Shown: one piece after another, positions 36,936 through 48,357 of the stretch
Layout of the letters: each line of letters begins with the position of its first letter
How positions within the stretch are numbered: position 1 is the first letter of the stretch
Assembly (NCBI RefSeq): GCF_032854445.1
Contig: NC_088301.1
Coordinates: 804,001-868,000, forward strand
From: Liolophura sinensis
Lineage: Eukaryota; Mollusca; Polyplacophora; Chitonida; Chitonidae
Reading direction: 5' to 3'
DNA length: 64,000 nt
Position numbers and translations under genes: made by a program
The notes under the pieces: model-generated
Told to the model about the DNA's origin: nothing
Seen by the model: the letters and a program-made list of their open reading frames with translations, nothing else
Database searches by the model: none

Positions 36936-38190
36936 ATATCGTTAATTCTAATTTTAAAAAGCTGCCAAGGGTTTGATCCGCATGGAATGTCTAAAGCCGT
37001 GTATCCCCATGCAAACAAATACAAGTCGGACATAGAACAGATATACCCTAATCCTTCTAATTTGTGGGACACCTGGTCAGCTCTCTTTTGCCAGCTCTTT
37101 GTATCTGTCCTAAAAATTAGAAGAATTAGGGTAGTGCAAATGTGCACGTGATAATCATGGGGAGGTACAATAACGCACGGGCTCAACCCGCCTGCCACGT
37201 AAGATTTTACGTAATGGCCAATAACAAACATGTTCTCTGTTCATCACCAGTGGATATGGTCGAAGGAAGAAGATAATTGTTCCAGGGATGAAAGAGGACA
37301 GGACGTGTTATTGGACAGTGCCCAATCGCCATCCATCCCAAATTGGACAGGAAATTGTGTTTTGTTCCGATACTATATCGACTTGGCAGTGGTATTCCAA
37401 TAGCTGGTGCACCTTTGAATGCGTCGCACCCCTCCCCCCCCCCCTATAATGCAGCGATTATATCGTGCTCATTTGCACGTCAACAGAGGAATGGTAAGCA
37501 CGTACAGAAAAACGGGACGTTGCCATCAGCGTTAATTTAGCGACAATACTCCTTACAACCATCGAATCATTGGTCCGTGGTTAACCAATCAGAAGTTCTG
37601 CTACAACTAAAGAGAAATTCCCAGTAGATCATCTGTAATCAGGCATGACGTACAACGCTATCTTCATCAGATCGGCAAAATTGCAAAGTGCTCCTGACAT
37701 GACCTTTGGTGACCAGTAAGCTGCATGTATATATCGGGCAATTATGCAATGTTCCACTGTCATGTTCAACCGACATTCGCTGATTATTCGTCAACCGGAA
37801 AGAGGAATTCCAAGTTGATAATCACAACACACATGTGTGCTGCACAAACTATTAAGAAGGGCTTTTGAGGGGATACGTAATAAAGATGTACACATGAAGG
37901 AAGTATGGAGACTTGCACAGCAGACGTCAACAGTGTATTTAATCATACATGGAGCAGTCGATATGAAAAAGAAATCAATCTTCAGCCTCGCAGTCCCTCA
38001 TTAATATCCAAGTCAAGAGCTTTCTAGAAATTCTTGACCTTCAAATACAAGGCCACACATATGTAATAGGAAGTGATTATATAAAACATAAAAAGGCTGT
38101 TTCAAGGTAGCTTAAATCAAGGCTGAAATCATTATTATAAAATGGAATGGAAATAAAACGGTATAGGTAAAATGTAGTGTAAGTTGGTAC
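36936..38190. other. Unique spacer
   Basis: Single-copy sequence with a C-run at about 37434-37443. No gene signal. Confidence 0.5.
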
Positions 38191-38194
38191 ACGG

Positions 38195-39770
38195 CTGTAC
38201 AGATAGAAAAATATTCCAATAGCATCGATACAGAAAGATAAACATTCGACACCATCACTACAGAAAGAAAAACGCTGAACTTTATAGCTACTGAAAGAGA
38301 CTCACTCAACACCATCGTTACAGAAAGAGAAACAGGGAAAACGATAGCTACTGAAAGAGACTCACTCAACGTCGTAGCAACAAAGAGAGAAACAGGGAAA
38401 ACCATAGCTACAGAAATAAAAATGGTCAAAAGCATGCCTACAGAAAGAGAAGCAATTAACATCATCGCTACAGATAGAGACACAGTTAAAATCATAGCTC
38501 AAAAAGAGACTCCCTCAACACCATCGTTACAGAAAGCGACTTACTCAACACCATCGCTACAGAAAGAGACTCACTTAACATCATTGCAACAAACAGAGAA
38601 ACAGGTAAAACCATAGCTACAGAAATAGAAATGGTCAAAAGCATGGCTACAGAAAGAGAAGCAGTTAACATCATCGCTACAGAAAGAGACACAGTCAAAA
38701 TCATAGCTCAAAAAGAGATTCACTCAACACCATCGCTACAGAAAGCTACTCACTCAACACCATTGCAACAAAAAGAGAAACAGGGAAAACCATAGCTACA
38801 GAAATAGAAATGGTCAAAAGCATAGATACAGAAAGAGAAACAGTTAACACCATCGTTACAGAAAGAGAAACAGACAGACTCGAAGCTACTGAAAGAGACT
38901 CACTCAACACCATCGTTACCGAAAGAGACTCACTCAACACCATCGCTACAGAAAGAGACTCACTCAACACCATTGCTACAGAAAGAGACTCAACACCATC
39001 GCTACAGAAAGAAAAAAGGGAAAACCATAGTTACAGAAAGAGACTCACTCAACGCTAAAACTACAGAAAGAGAAACAGGGAAAACCATAGTTACAGAAAG
39101 AGACTCACTCAACACCATACTAACAAAAAGAGAAACAGGGAAAACCATAGCTACAGAAAGAGACTCACTCAACACCATACTAACAAAAAGAGAAACAGGG
39201 AAAACCATAGCTACAGAAAGAGACTCACTCAACACCATACCAACAAAAAAAGAAATAGGGAAAACCATAGCTACAGAAAGAGACTCACTCAACGCCATCG
39301 CTACAGAAAGAGAAACAGGGAAAACCATAGCTACAGAAAGAGACTCACTCAACGCCAACGCTACAGAAAGAGAAACAGGGAAAACCATAGCCACAGAAAG
39401 AGACTTACTTAACACCATAGCAACAAAAAGAGAAACAGGGATAACCATAGCTACAGAAAGAGACTTACTCAACACCATTGCAACAAAAAGAGAAACAGGG
39501 AAAACCAAAGCTACAGAAATAGAAATGGTCAAAAGCATAGATACAGAAAGAGAAACAGTTAACACCATCGTTACAGAAAGAGAAACAGGCAGAATCAAAG
39601 CTACAGAAAGAGACTCACTCAACACCATCGCTACAGAAAGAAAAAAGGGAAAACCATGGTTACAGAAAGAGGCTCACTGAACGCCAACGCTACAGAAAGA
39701 GAAACAGGGAAAACCATAGCTACAGAAAGAGACTCACTCAACATCATCGCTCTAGAAAAGGTCACATTCA
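38195..39770. repeat. 30-bp array with 60-bp dimer and longer higher-order blocks
   Basis: About 52 monomers of 30 bp. Form A contains CAGAAAGAGACTCACTCAAC; form B contains AAAGAGAAACAGGGAAAACC. From about 39030 to 39500 they alternate strictly, a 60-bp higher-order unit. A distinct multi-unit block that starts GCTACAGAAATAGAAATGGT occurs at 38795 and again at 39510, 715 bp apart. As 30 is a multiple of three, frames of 200-235 codons stay open on both strands: the plus strand reads ten-residue repeats (TERDSLNTIA, TERETGKTIA), the minus strand hydrophobic ones (VLSESLSVAM). Frames shift within the array at indels near 38500 and 38990, which argues against translation. Confidence 0.95.
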
Positions 39771-41060
39771 TGGAATGATGGCGGAAATGAAGAATTTATA
39801 CCGCAACAAAAATGTAAATACTCCACATCACGGCTACTGGCAGCCATTCCACAAACACAAAGCACTCAAGGTCATGTAGGCATGAATACGAAACATCGAT
39901 AGAGAAAGAGGAGACTAGGACATTACAAAGACATGTAAACCCAAAGACGCTTAAGACATCATTTGTAATAGGTTTTGTGAACACAGAGAATCAGTTCGTA
40001 TTGATTGTATATCAAGAGTCCTGAAAGGTCGGGCAGCGACTGCAGCAGTTTGCCTGACACACTGCCTAATCACTAATATATGGTTATATCAGATTTCTTA
40101 ACTCAGTAAGCAAAGACAGAACCCTGTGTACAAGTTTTGATTTGGAGCACATGTTTGGGACAAGATTTGTACTTTTACAGTGTCCTTCGAAAATATATCT
40201 ATGTACAGATAAAATAAATAAATAGAAAGTATCTATTATGTCAGTGCTACCTTAAGACCGGAAAATTTGGGGGAGGAGGACGGGGCAGTAACATTAGGTT
40301 TGAGGAGAGTTTCTGAGAAGATCTTCAAACCCCTCGATGGTGCATAGTTCTATTCTCCATTCCCTACATCCAAGTTTCCAAGTTTACAGGAAGACCACGC
40401 ACTAACAGGCATGACTGTTCTTGTCACCTTCTCATGAGGTACATGGACAGTTCAATCACATCCCTTTTATCGCCCATTAACATCTGCTTTACCGCAATGT
40501 ATCAATTAGAAATAATTGGGTGTTCATTGTGGACAATCGTTGTGTATTATACATTGCTTCCAATACAGTGACGTCACAAAGACGGCGTGAAAAAGAGGAT
40601 TAAATCCCGAGATAATATCAAAGACATAACCTCAAAACTCCCATTTAATAAATAGATACAATGTGTTAAATCTGTACTAAAGTTTTATCCGCAGGTTTTC
40701 ATGGAAATAAAATGAAAACAACACAACAGCGTGTCATTAACAATTCTCTGCAAGGCAGTCTGCGTTGTGAGTGCTTTAGATATAGGTCCGCGTATTCGAA
40801 CAACTCTCCGCCAATGAAATTCTGGTGTTACTTTTCATTTAGGCATTGGGATGTATGGAACAAAGTATATATTGTGCTAAATGCATACTCCATACTACGT
40901 GTATGTACAAGTGAGATATACATAGACGGGGTTGTCGTGTACCGCATACTGAACAAATGAGTGCGAGTATAGGAAAATTCAGAGATATCCACCGCGACTG
41001 AGAAACTTGCTGACGTAAAGCCGTAGCAGTTAAAATCTCACCTCTTCATCAGTATGGTGT
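39771..41060. other. Unique spacer with a perfect CRE
   Basis: Single-copy sequence. A palindromic TGACGTCA lies at 40569-40576, without an adjacent TATA or CCAAT motif. No gene called. Confidence 0.45.
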
Positions 41061-41062
41061 GA

Positions 41063-41925
41063 AAGTTTGTACGTTACACGTGGAAAATTTGGTCCGTGTC
41101 CCCCCCCCCCCCCCACCCTCGAAGGTATTTCATTATCCCCCACTCATAGCACTGTCCCCTTGTGTACAGGTGAAAATTTGGTCCGTATTCTACTCATAGC
41201 ACTGTCCCTTCGTGTACAAGTGAAAAACTTGGTCCGTGCCCCCCCTCCCCCCGAAGGTATTCTAGTTCCCCCACTCATAACACTGTCCCCTCGTGTACAA
41301 GTGAAAAACTTGGTCCCTGGTTCACCCCCCGAGGGTATTCCAGTTCCCCCACTCATAACACTGTCCCCTCGTGTACAAGTAAAAAACTTGGTCCGTGGTT
41401 CACCCCCGAAGGTATTCCATCTTCCCCTACTCATAACACTGTCCCCTCGTGTACAAGTGAAAAACTTGGTCCGTGCCCCCTTCCCCCCAAAGGTATTCTA
41501 GTTCCCCCACTCATAACACTGTCCCCTCGTGTACAAGTGAAAAACTTGGTCCGTGCCCCCTTCCCCCCGAAGGTATTCCAGTTCCCCCACTCATAACACT
41601 GTCCCCTCGTGTACAAGTGATAAACTTGGTCCGTGGTTCACCCCCCGGAGGGTATTCCAGTTCCCCCACTCATAACACTATCCCCTCGTGTACAAGTGAA
41701 AATTTGGTCCGTGGTTCACAACCGAAGGTATTCCATCTTCCCCTACTCATAACACTGTCCCCTTGTGTACAAGTGAAAAACTTATTACGTGGTCATAACA
41801 CTGTCCCCTTGTGTACCAGTGAAAAATTTGGTCCGTGGTTCACCCCGAGGGTATTCCATTTTCCCCTACTTATAACACTGTCCCCTTGTGTACAAGTGAC
41901 AAACGTGGTCCGTGGTCTTTAAACT
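41063..41925. repeat. About 77-bp tandem array
   Basis: About 11 copies of a 76-79 bp unit built from CATAACACTGTCCCCTCGTG, ACAAGTGAAAAACTTGGTCC, a C-run of variable length and GAAGGTATTCCAGTTCCCCC. Length differences sit in the C-runs (longest at 41101-41114) and in one truncated unit near 41790. Frames on both strands are repeat by-products. Confidence 0.93.
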
Positions 41926-43355
41926 GCAATATTAAGAAGAAAATCGAGCTAATATGAACAAATGACTACGTCTTTATTAACGCTACAACCATAACTTCAT
42001 ATGACAAAATGGATGTGGGTGTAGAACTGACTGTGAGGCCATTTCACACTTGATATACTCACTCAGAATCCAGGGATGCTCAAAAACAAAATCTGTCAAT
42101 TTTGACATAAAGTTTTCTTATTATAAAACAATACTTTTCCATAGTCAACATGATGTTTTTGTTAGTCTAATACAACCTTCACGGTGAATTAATGGCATAT
42201 GTCAGCTATTTACAACACCTGCTGCAGTAACAGAGTGCAATCTGCCATCACTCAGATAACCGACTTCCTGTTAAATTTAAGAGATTGTTTTTGAGAGTAC
42301 CCATTTATAATGGCGTATATAACTGTATAAGAGAGTAATGGATGGCAAAATGAGCGGGCAGAAGGTGTCGGTGACACGTGCTTATATCTAAATGACGGAT
42401 GGACGAAAGAGAAAATCTGTGATGCGTTAATATGAGACAGACTGTATTTCTGTTCAAAGCTGTCTAAAGCAGAGGGAAGAAGTAGAGAAGGCTCCACAAA
42501 CTACAATGATTGTCACCTAACATCGTCAACAACTCACACTTGTGAACGCAAAAAGCCAAAACCGAAAATCAGGGCGCCAAGCCTATCTAGTTTAGAGAGC
42601 AAAAAATCCATATTTAAGAGCGTAAGAGGCTGAACGGCCGTTCAGGTCATCGTATGTTCATTAGTATACCCATATTCAGAAACACCACATCTCCCTGCAC
42701 CGTATCCTCCATCTTCACTTTCTACTTTTATGCTCAACTAATGTCTTAGTGAACTCCTATATTCTGGCCACGCGCCCAGATTATGCGATTGGTTGAAGCT
42801 TTATAGACCATTATTTGGCGAAAGCCATTTCCAGCAAGCCAAGGCGGCGGCGTTGTTAGGCTTCAGCCACGTCCAGTAATGAGTCTCCATCAGTGCTAAT
42901 CTCTGCTCTGTGTCCCCCTGTGCAGATAAACTATTTGCCTGACGGGAGTTGAAGCAAGGGTGAAAATATAACAGGCGAATTGCTGTGTTTCCGCAGATAT
43001 TATCGTGTATAACGAGCAGTTAAATCAGCCCCTTCGGCACTCATCTGGTTTTCATGGCAAAAACTAGAGATAACAGAGGGGTGTGGGGGGGAAGAGCAAT
43101 AAAGTATTACCAATCTGCAGTCAAGAACTAAAACCTTTGTAGAGATTTGAGACAAACACTCCTGTCGCCTATTTTGTTATGGCTTGTCCAAATAAAAAAA
43201 AAGAAATGGTTAGAAAGCTCAATCAGCCCATAACTCTACAGCTTCCAGAGATCAATAGAGGCACGGGAATTCCTCAGATTTTTTTACGTCATTTTCCTTA
43301 TGATTGTTTCTTTCCAGCACAGTCAACAAATAACGGCCAGAGTGAGTTAGGTAAG
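41926..43355. other. Unique spacer
   Basis: Single-copy sequence with a short G-rich patch (43080-43096). Nothing coding recognised. Confidence 0.5.
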
Positions 43356-43359
43356 ACAT

Positions 43360-43625
43360 AAGTGAATGTTCTGGTGATTGAGGCCTATGTTCTATCATTT
43401 GGTTATAGCTATTGAATACTAACCAGTATTTAACCCCTGACAGTAAAGTCGGATACAAGTGAATTTCTGGTGATTGAGGCCTATGTTCTATCATTTGGTT
43501 ATAACTATTGAATACTAACCAGTATTTAACCCCTGACAGTAAAGTCGGATACAAATGAATGTTCTGGTGATTGGGACATATATTCTATCATTTGGTTATA
43601 ACTATTGAATACTAACCAGTATTTA
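43360..43625. repeat. 97-bp tandem triplication
   Basis: Nearly three copies: CTGGTGATTG starts at 43371, 43467 and 43564. Units contain TATTCAATAGCTATAACCAA (minus sense) and AACCAGTATTTAACCCCTGA. The third copy stops after CCAGTATTTAA. This looks like a young, small array. Confidence 0.92.
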
Positions 43626-44590
43626 AGCTCTTAAACCAGAGAATGAAACCCGCATTAACCATTAATGATTATCAATCCGGCAACTAGACATATGATCCTT
43701 TATAAATATCATCAAAATGTCAATTGACATTGAGATGTACAGAAACAAATCTGGCAAGTGAAAGCTATGTCCAGCACTGAGCATTAAACCAGTGAAGAAG
43801 TAAAATTCCATACAGTATGTCGAACTGATAGCTGTATTCACCATGGGACAGCGAATTTCTGATTCAAAATGATGTTTGGTAATGCACATCAACCTTTGAA
43901 ATATCAGTTGTGCTCAGGAATGGATATTACAGTGGTAACTGGTATGCGGTTAACAGGAATTGGTTCCTGTATGCACTGGCCATTTTAAATAAAATACAAT
44001 GTATAAATAGAAGAATTCAGACGGTAGTCATATCCAGTGGACAGATTTTCCACATGAGAGGAGATTAACGCTACACTGCATGAAAAAGAAAAAAATACCA
44101 GAAAATTTGATGTTTTCTTAGAGCACTCGGGCCACACACACGGGTTACTTTGTTGCCAGGTAATATTGATGTTTAATCCCGTCAAGTAAAAACATTAGGT
44201 TCTGGAGAGAAGGGTGAAATGCCCACCAACATTTGTTTTCTGTGACTGGCAGAGCGTAAAAGTCGCCGTTACTGACTCGCTCTTAAACGCTCGTTGCCAC
44301 AGCTAAATATCTTTTTTCTTGTATGGCACTGCCATCTATTCCAAAGAGAACATAAGCTCATGCAACTTAAGAGAAGAAAAACTCTCCAAAGAGCAAAAGA
44401 TTGGCGCGCTCTAGTAACAATATTGCCACTAAGCCGTACGAGTTGCAAGTAATCTGTGTTTATTACAAACAAAACATGCCTATTGCAAACCGTATCCGCA
44501 CACCAGCACATTGTGTCAGCTGCGGTGTGCTCGTTGTAGACAACGTTTGTATAGCACAAAGCTTATACGCGTTGTTATAGTCTATTTCTT
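43626..44590. other. Unique spacer
   Basis: A 96-codon Cys-containing minus frame at 44269-44559 lies just outside the left arm of the inverted repeat described next. It has no recognised domain. Confidence 0.4.
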
Positions 44591-44591
44591 T

Positions 44592-45283
44592 TAGCCAGTC
44601 GCCTGTATCTAGTAAAATTAGCCATATTCGCTACCAAAATTGTTTTTAGTCAGTGACACTTTACGCAAGCTCTGCACAAGGATATCTTACTCGTCTACGT
44701 TGCTGCAAGGAAAATTCTGTTAGAGCACTTTTTCTAATTCATGAATCATATTAAACTCCAAAATCCTGGTTTCAACACCAAGAACTCATTGCCTCAGCTT
44801 TAAAAACAAGCTGGGCAATGGATTTTACAAACTCCACGCAGTAACACAGCTACACTACTGCCTCAGCGAATAGACTACATTGTTTTTATAACAGAATTTC
44901 CTAACATCCAACACTAAATCCATACTGCCATGAGACCATACTACAAAAGAAAAAAGAAAATTCATTCATAAAGGTCATATTAAACTAAAACGTGCGAACA
45001 ACTTTAAGCATGACAGTGTCAGAAACAGGGTTCAGATTCAGGTAACCGCCCTTTGTCAAATCATATTGAACTTCGTCCAGTATCCAGCATTCCACTACAT
45101 TGGTTATGGCGTCACATGAGACAATGTGTTCTCCCAGTCGAATCCGAGCCTACGCAGTTTCACATTACGAATTAGAAAAGTCCTGTGTAGAGCTTGTGTT
45201 GTAACGTGTCACTGACTTAAGGAAATTTTGGTAGCAATTATGAATTTTTTTCACAGATGGCTGAATATAGGCGACTGGTTAAA
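44592..45283. repeat. Diverged inverted repeat, arms of about 90-100 bp
   Basis: The left arm (44592-44680) read on the minus strand matches the right arm (45181-45283) read on the plus strand. Shared words in order are AGAGCTTG, GTGTCACTGACT, AATTTTGGTAGC, ATGGCT, TA-AGGCGACTGG and TAAAAG. Inside both arms GAATTAGAAAA also occurs on the matching strands. The spacer is about 500 bp. This is either a fold-back element or two opposed fragments of one old interspersed repeat. Beyond the right arm, 45281-45360 reads KRCTYCKLDTVC and, after a one-base shift, VYCEEDVCGAQPS, a Cys-paired pattern that could be a zinc-binding remnant. Confidence 0.6.
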
Positions 45284-45461
45284 AGATGTACATATTGCAA
45301 ACTGGACACGGTTTGTGTATTGTGAAGAAGACGTGTGTGGTGCCCAACCAAGCCCATTGTTGGTGAAGTAATGCTACTTGTACAAGGCACGTTTCCGCGG
45401 TAGTTAGGCCTAGGTGCACGTAACTATATTTGCGTTATAAAACGGTCCAGCCGTCCGTGGG

Positions 45462-45722
45462 AAGGTCTCTTAGCAGCTCTCGCCACCTCTTTTCCTTCTA
45501 CTCTTTCCCTTCCCCCTGTTTTTCCTTCTACTCTTCCTCTCGCCACCTCTTTTCCTTCTCCTCTTCCTCTTGTCGTCTTTTTTCCTTCTACTTTCGCTCT
45601 TGCCACGTCTTTTCCTTGTATTCTGCCCCTTGCACCCTCTTTCCTTCTACTTTTTCTCTTGCCCCATCTTTTTGTTCCACGCTGCCCGTGACCCCCATGC
45701 TCTGCTTCTCGCCCTCTTTTCG
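45462..45722. repeat. Polypyrimidine degenerate repeat
   Basis: Pyrimidine-rich block with a loose period of about 33-36 bp around CTTGCCACCTCTTTTCCTTC. The minus strand is purine-rich and gives a 112-codon frame (45424-45762) of Arg/Gly/Glu/Lys repeats. Long mirror-like purine tracts can form triplex DNA. Confidence 0.8.
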
Positions 45723-45789
45723 TACTATTCTGCCGACGTCCTGTCTTGTCTAATCTCGACAAAAGTGGTTAAGCGAAATCGTCAGTAGC

Positions 45790-46520
45790 AAGAGCAATTC
45801 TCCTGCACTGCTGCTGCTTTCAGCACCAAAATACCATAAATAACTAATAAGATCAGACTAACCCATATGTAAGGCTGAAACCTCGTTACTTAGGTATTCC
45901 ATAACCTGTTGCCAATAAGTGTGCCTTGTGATATAGCATATAAACAATACCGCTGTGCCTCGATTGAAAATTCCACCGCATCAAAATGAAATCGATTTTT
46001 GCTAGGGCCACCGAATTTGATCTAGATTTGAGATAAAATTATGTTTCAGTTTTGAAAAAAATGTCTTCACCTGCCACAAAGTGACATGTGTGATGGCTTG
46101 AGCGACATCATCGCGGCTTCACCTATTTTATTTCACTGATCATTTTTCTACTTTTGTCTCTTCGTCGGGTTTGATGCAGCGCATATTTGAGACATTCCGA
46201 CAAGCACATGCCTAAAATAGAAATTGATATCCGCTTTGGAACCGCCTCAAAGTGAACGGTTCTAGCGAGGCAGCCATGCCTTTGCGGATTCTAACAGAAT
46301 TCTGAGAATCAGGCGATTGGTACTGTTGACATATTGGTTATGAGAGGCCCTAAATAAATGGAGAAAACTCAGCCGGAATGCCTGTTGAGTATTATAACAG
46401 AATTATAAATAATCAAATGGAATGAAAGACAAGCCTCGTCAATATTTTAGATGTAGGATGTAATTGTTTTGCTCATTTACTGTCCTCAAATTGATAAATT
46501 ACCGGCAAAATTTCTGCTTG
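45790..46520. other. Unique spacer
   Basis: No feature recognised. Confidence 0.5.
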
Positions 46521-46539
46521 ATATTGCTTGCGTGCACAG

Positions 46540-47243
46540 GGGAAGGGGAATATTTATCCTTAATAGAGGTCAGTAATTCCATACGCGATTGTAATATACA
46601 CTTTACCCAAGAGAATGGCTGGAGCAATGATTTAGCAGAACACTTCTGGGATTCAGTGCTGAGAGTGGAATGGAAAAAGTCGCTCAAATTCAAACTGACA
46701 GATAACACAAGAGGTGAAATCGTGACAATCCAAGAAAAGATAGCTCACAATTGACGGACACGATGTCTCATCTCAAAAGAATATCCCGAAAATACCTGTC
46801 TTTATCAAAGAAAAGAAGAGAGTTGAAGGAAAGGCTGCGCCGACGTGGACTGACTTGATCAAAGATGAACACTCCGCTAATTACCGCCCCAAGAAGCTCG
46901 CGTCGATTTTTCTGATAACCCGACGCCTGTGTAAGCACGCAATAAAACATTGCACAAACAATCTATCTCGATTAAAACGGAAGTGGAGGAACTCGTTCCA
47001 AAGAAACCTAAATTAGGCGAGAGGCTTTCAGAGGCGAGTTCAAGAGAAATAATGTGTTGTTTGGTTAACATGACCTCCGGTATATCTCTGCTGGACAAAT
47101 TCGTCTTTGAAGTTTTGGGATCAGGGAAAAGCTTCTTTGTCAATAGGGAAGATACGCTCCCGTTCTCCTCGTTTTTTCATAACATCAGGTCTTGCGGCAG
47201 TCTCGACAGTTGCAATCACAGGATAAAACACATGGCCTCGTGA
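46540..47243 (+). pseudogene. Coding-like stretch broken over three frames
   Basis: Three plus-strand open stretches overlap end to end in different frames. The first follows an acceptor-like TTGCTTGCGTGCACAG (ending 46539) and runs to a stop at 46752 with charged, mixed-composition sequence (for example NDLAEHFWDSVLRVEWKKSL). The second is open from 46744 to 47016 and reads IPVFIKEKKRVEGKAAPTWT and DLIKDEHSANYRPKKLASIF. The third is open from 46950 to 47243 and reads SIKTEVEELVPKKPKLGERL, which includes an IKTE sumoylation-type site next to a basic PKKPKL. Composition looks more protein-like than elsewhere in the window. It could be a decayed gene or transposon segment, or chance. I recognise no family. 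Confidence 0.2.
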
Positions 47244-47295
47244 CATATTGATAAATTTACATGTACAACAGGAAATGTACATCAACCGTGAAATG

Positions 47296-47378
47296 GATTT
47301 GACTGTTGTTTAATGCCATACTCAAGAATTTTTGATTAATACGATTTTTGATTGATACGAAGACAAAAGATTTGTTTA
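47296..47378 (-). mobile_element. SINE-tail-like fragment
   Basis: GACTGTTGTTTAATGCCATA then CTCAAGAATTTTTGATTAAT resembles, in reverse, the tail region of the local SINEs (compare TTTAACGCCTTATTCAAGAA at 59310). A 15-bp local duplication (ACGATTTTTGATT-like) follows. Short and diverged. Confidence 0.4.
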
Positions 47379-47399
47379 AGAACAGAAACATTTGAATTC

Positions 47400-47548
47400 T
47401 AAAAAAGGGTTTTATGGATCATACTGACAGGGTTGTGCCCCAGTTGTTCTAAGAGGGTTGTATGGGTCATACTGACAGAGTTGTGTCCCCCTTGTTCTAA
47501 GAGGGTTGTATGGATCATACTGACAGAGTTGTGTCCCCCTTGTTCGTC
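47400..47548. repeat. 48-bp tandem triplication
   Basis: Three copies of a unit with GGTTGTATGGATCATACTGA and CAGAGTTGTGTCCCCCTTGT. The last two are almost identical and the first is more diverged. Confidence 0.9.
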
Positions 47549-48355
47549 TGACCCATGTACATGTATTTGAGGTTCTAACGTATTTTAATATGGATTACAC
47601 CAGGTTACATAATGCACTCCACCATTATTCTACAAATAATTAGACTTACAAAGATAAAACAGTGACAAGACATTTAAGATATTTTATTTTTCATTTTCCT
47701 GTTCAATTAGTAACTGCTTTTTGCGTATTGTTGTATACAGGTAGATACATGTGACTGAGAAGCTCCATGACGCGGTATGGTTTGTACTGACGTTACGCAT
47801 GGTCATGTCACGTACAACACTACAGCTTTGAAGACTTTGACAGTTTGCTACGTGAAGAAAAACAAAATACATTCACGTGGGTAGTTGATCCGATCCGTCT
47901 AGAAAACACTGGCAGACAAAGTATAAGCATAATTCCACGGTTAAGAAAACATAATAGCCATCGGGTAAACGAAAACGACGTGGGAGACTGAAATGAGCGA
48001 CAGTGATTTCACACAAGACAGGTTTTTCGTTTACCAACATGTATTTGCATATCCACAGCGTACGGGACACTGCTAACGTCTGTCTTGAGAACCAGATTAT
48101 TGGAAGAAGACAAGTCGTCGACTGGTGAATGTATCAAGATGGCTGATGGTGACCAGTAGCCAGATGGTCTCCACAAAGGGAAGATTGGAGTCTGGGAGCC
48201 GGGGGGGGGGGGGGCATATATAACCCGAATGAGACAATACAAGTTAAACGTCCAAATCACAATTTAGGCCAGCGATAAAGACGACCCAAATTCCTAAGAC
48301 CTATTTTAGAAATATTGCTTGTACCGTAATTTGTCGTATTTTGGAGTATTATGTA
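47549..48355. other. Unique spacer with a G14 run
   Basis: Single-copy sequence. Fourteen consecutive G at 48201-48214 are a likely sequencing-length uncertainty. No gene. Confidence 0.5.
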
Positions 48356-48357
48356 TA

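Noticed and set aside
36169-36976. Long ORFs in six frames (up to 243 codons)
   Set aside because: All frames are open at once, which is explained by a stop-free 25-bp unit; at most one could be real and none has support.
38973-39680. 235-codon ORF with TERDSLNT/TERETGKT repeats as a structural or coiled-coil protein
   Set aside because: The frame is broken by indels elsewhere in the array, the opposite strand is equally open, and there is no start context or non-repeat domain.
45281-45360. piggyBac-type Cys-rich C-terminus
   Set aside because: Only a few cysteines fit, a frame shift must be assumed and flanking conserved residues are missing. It is noted as a question, not called.
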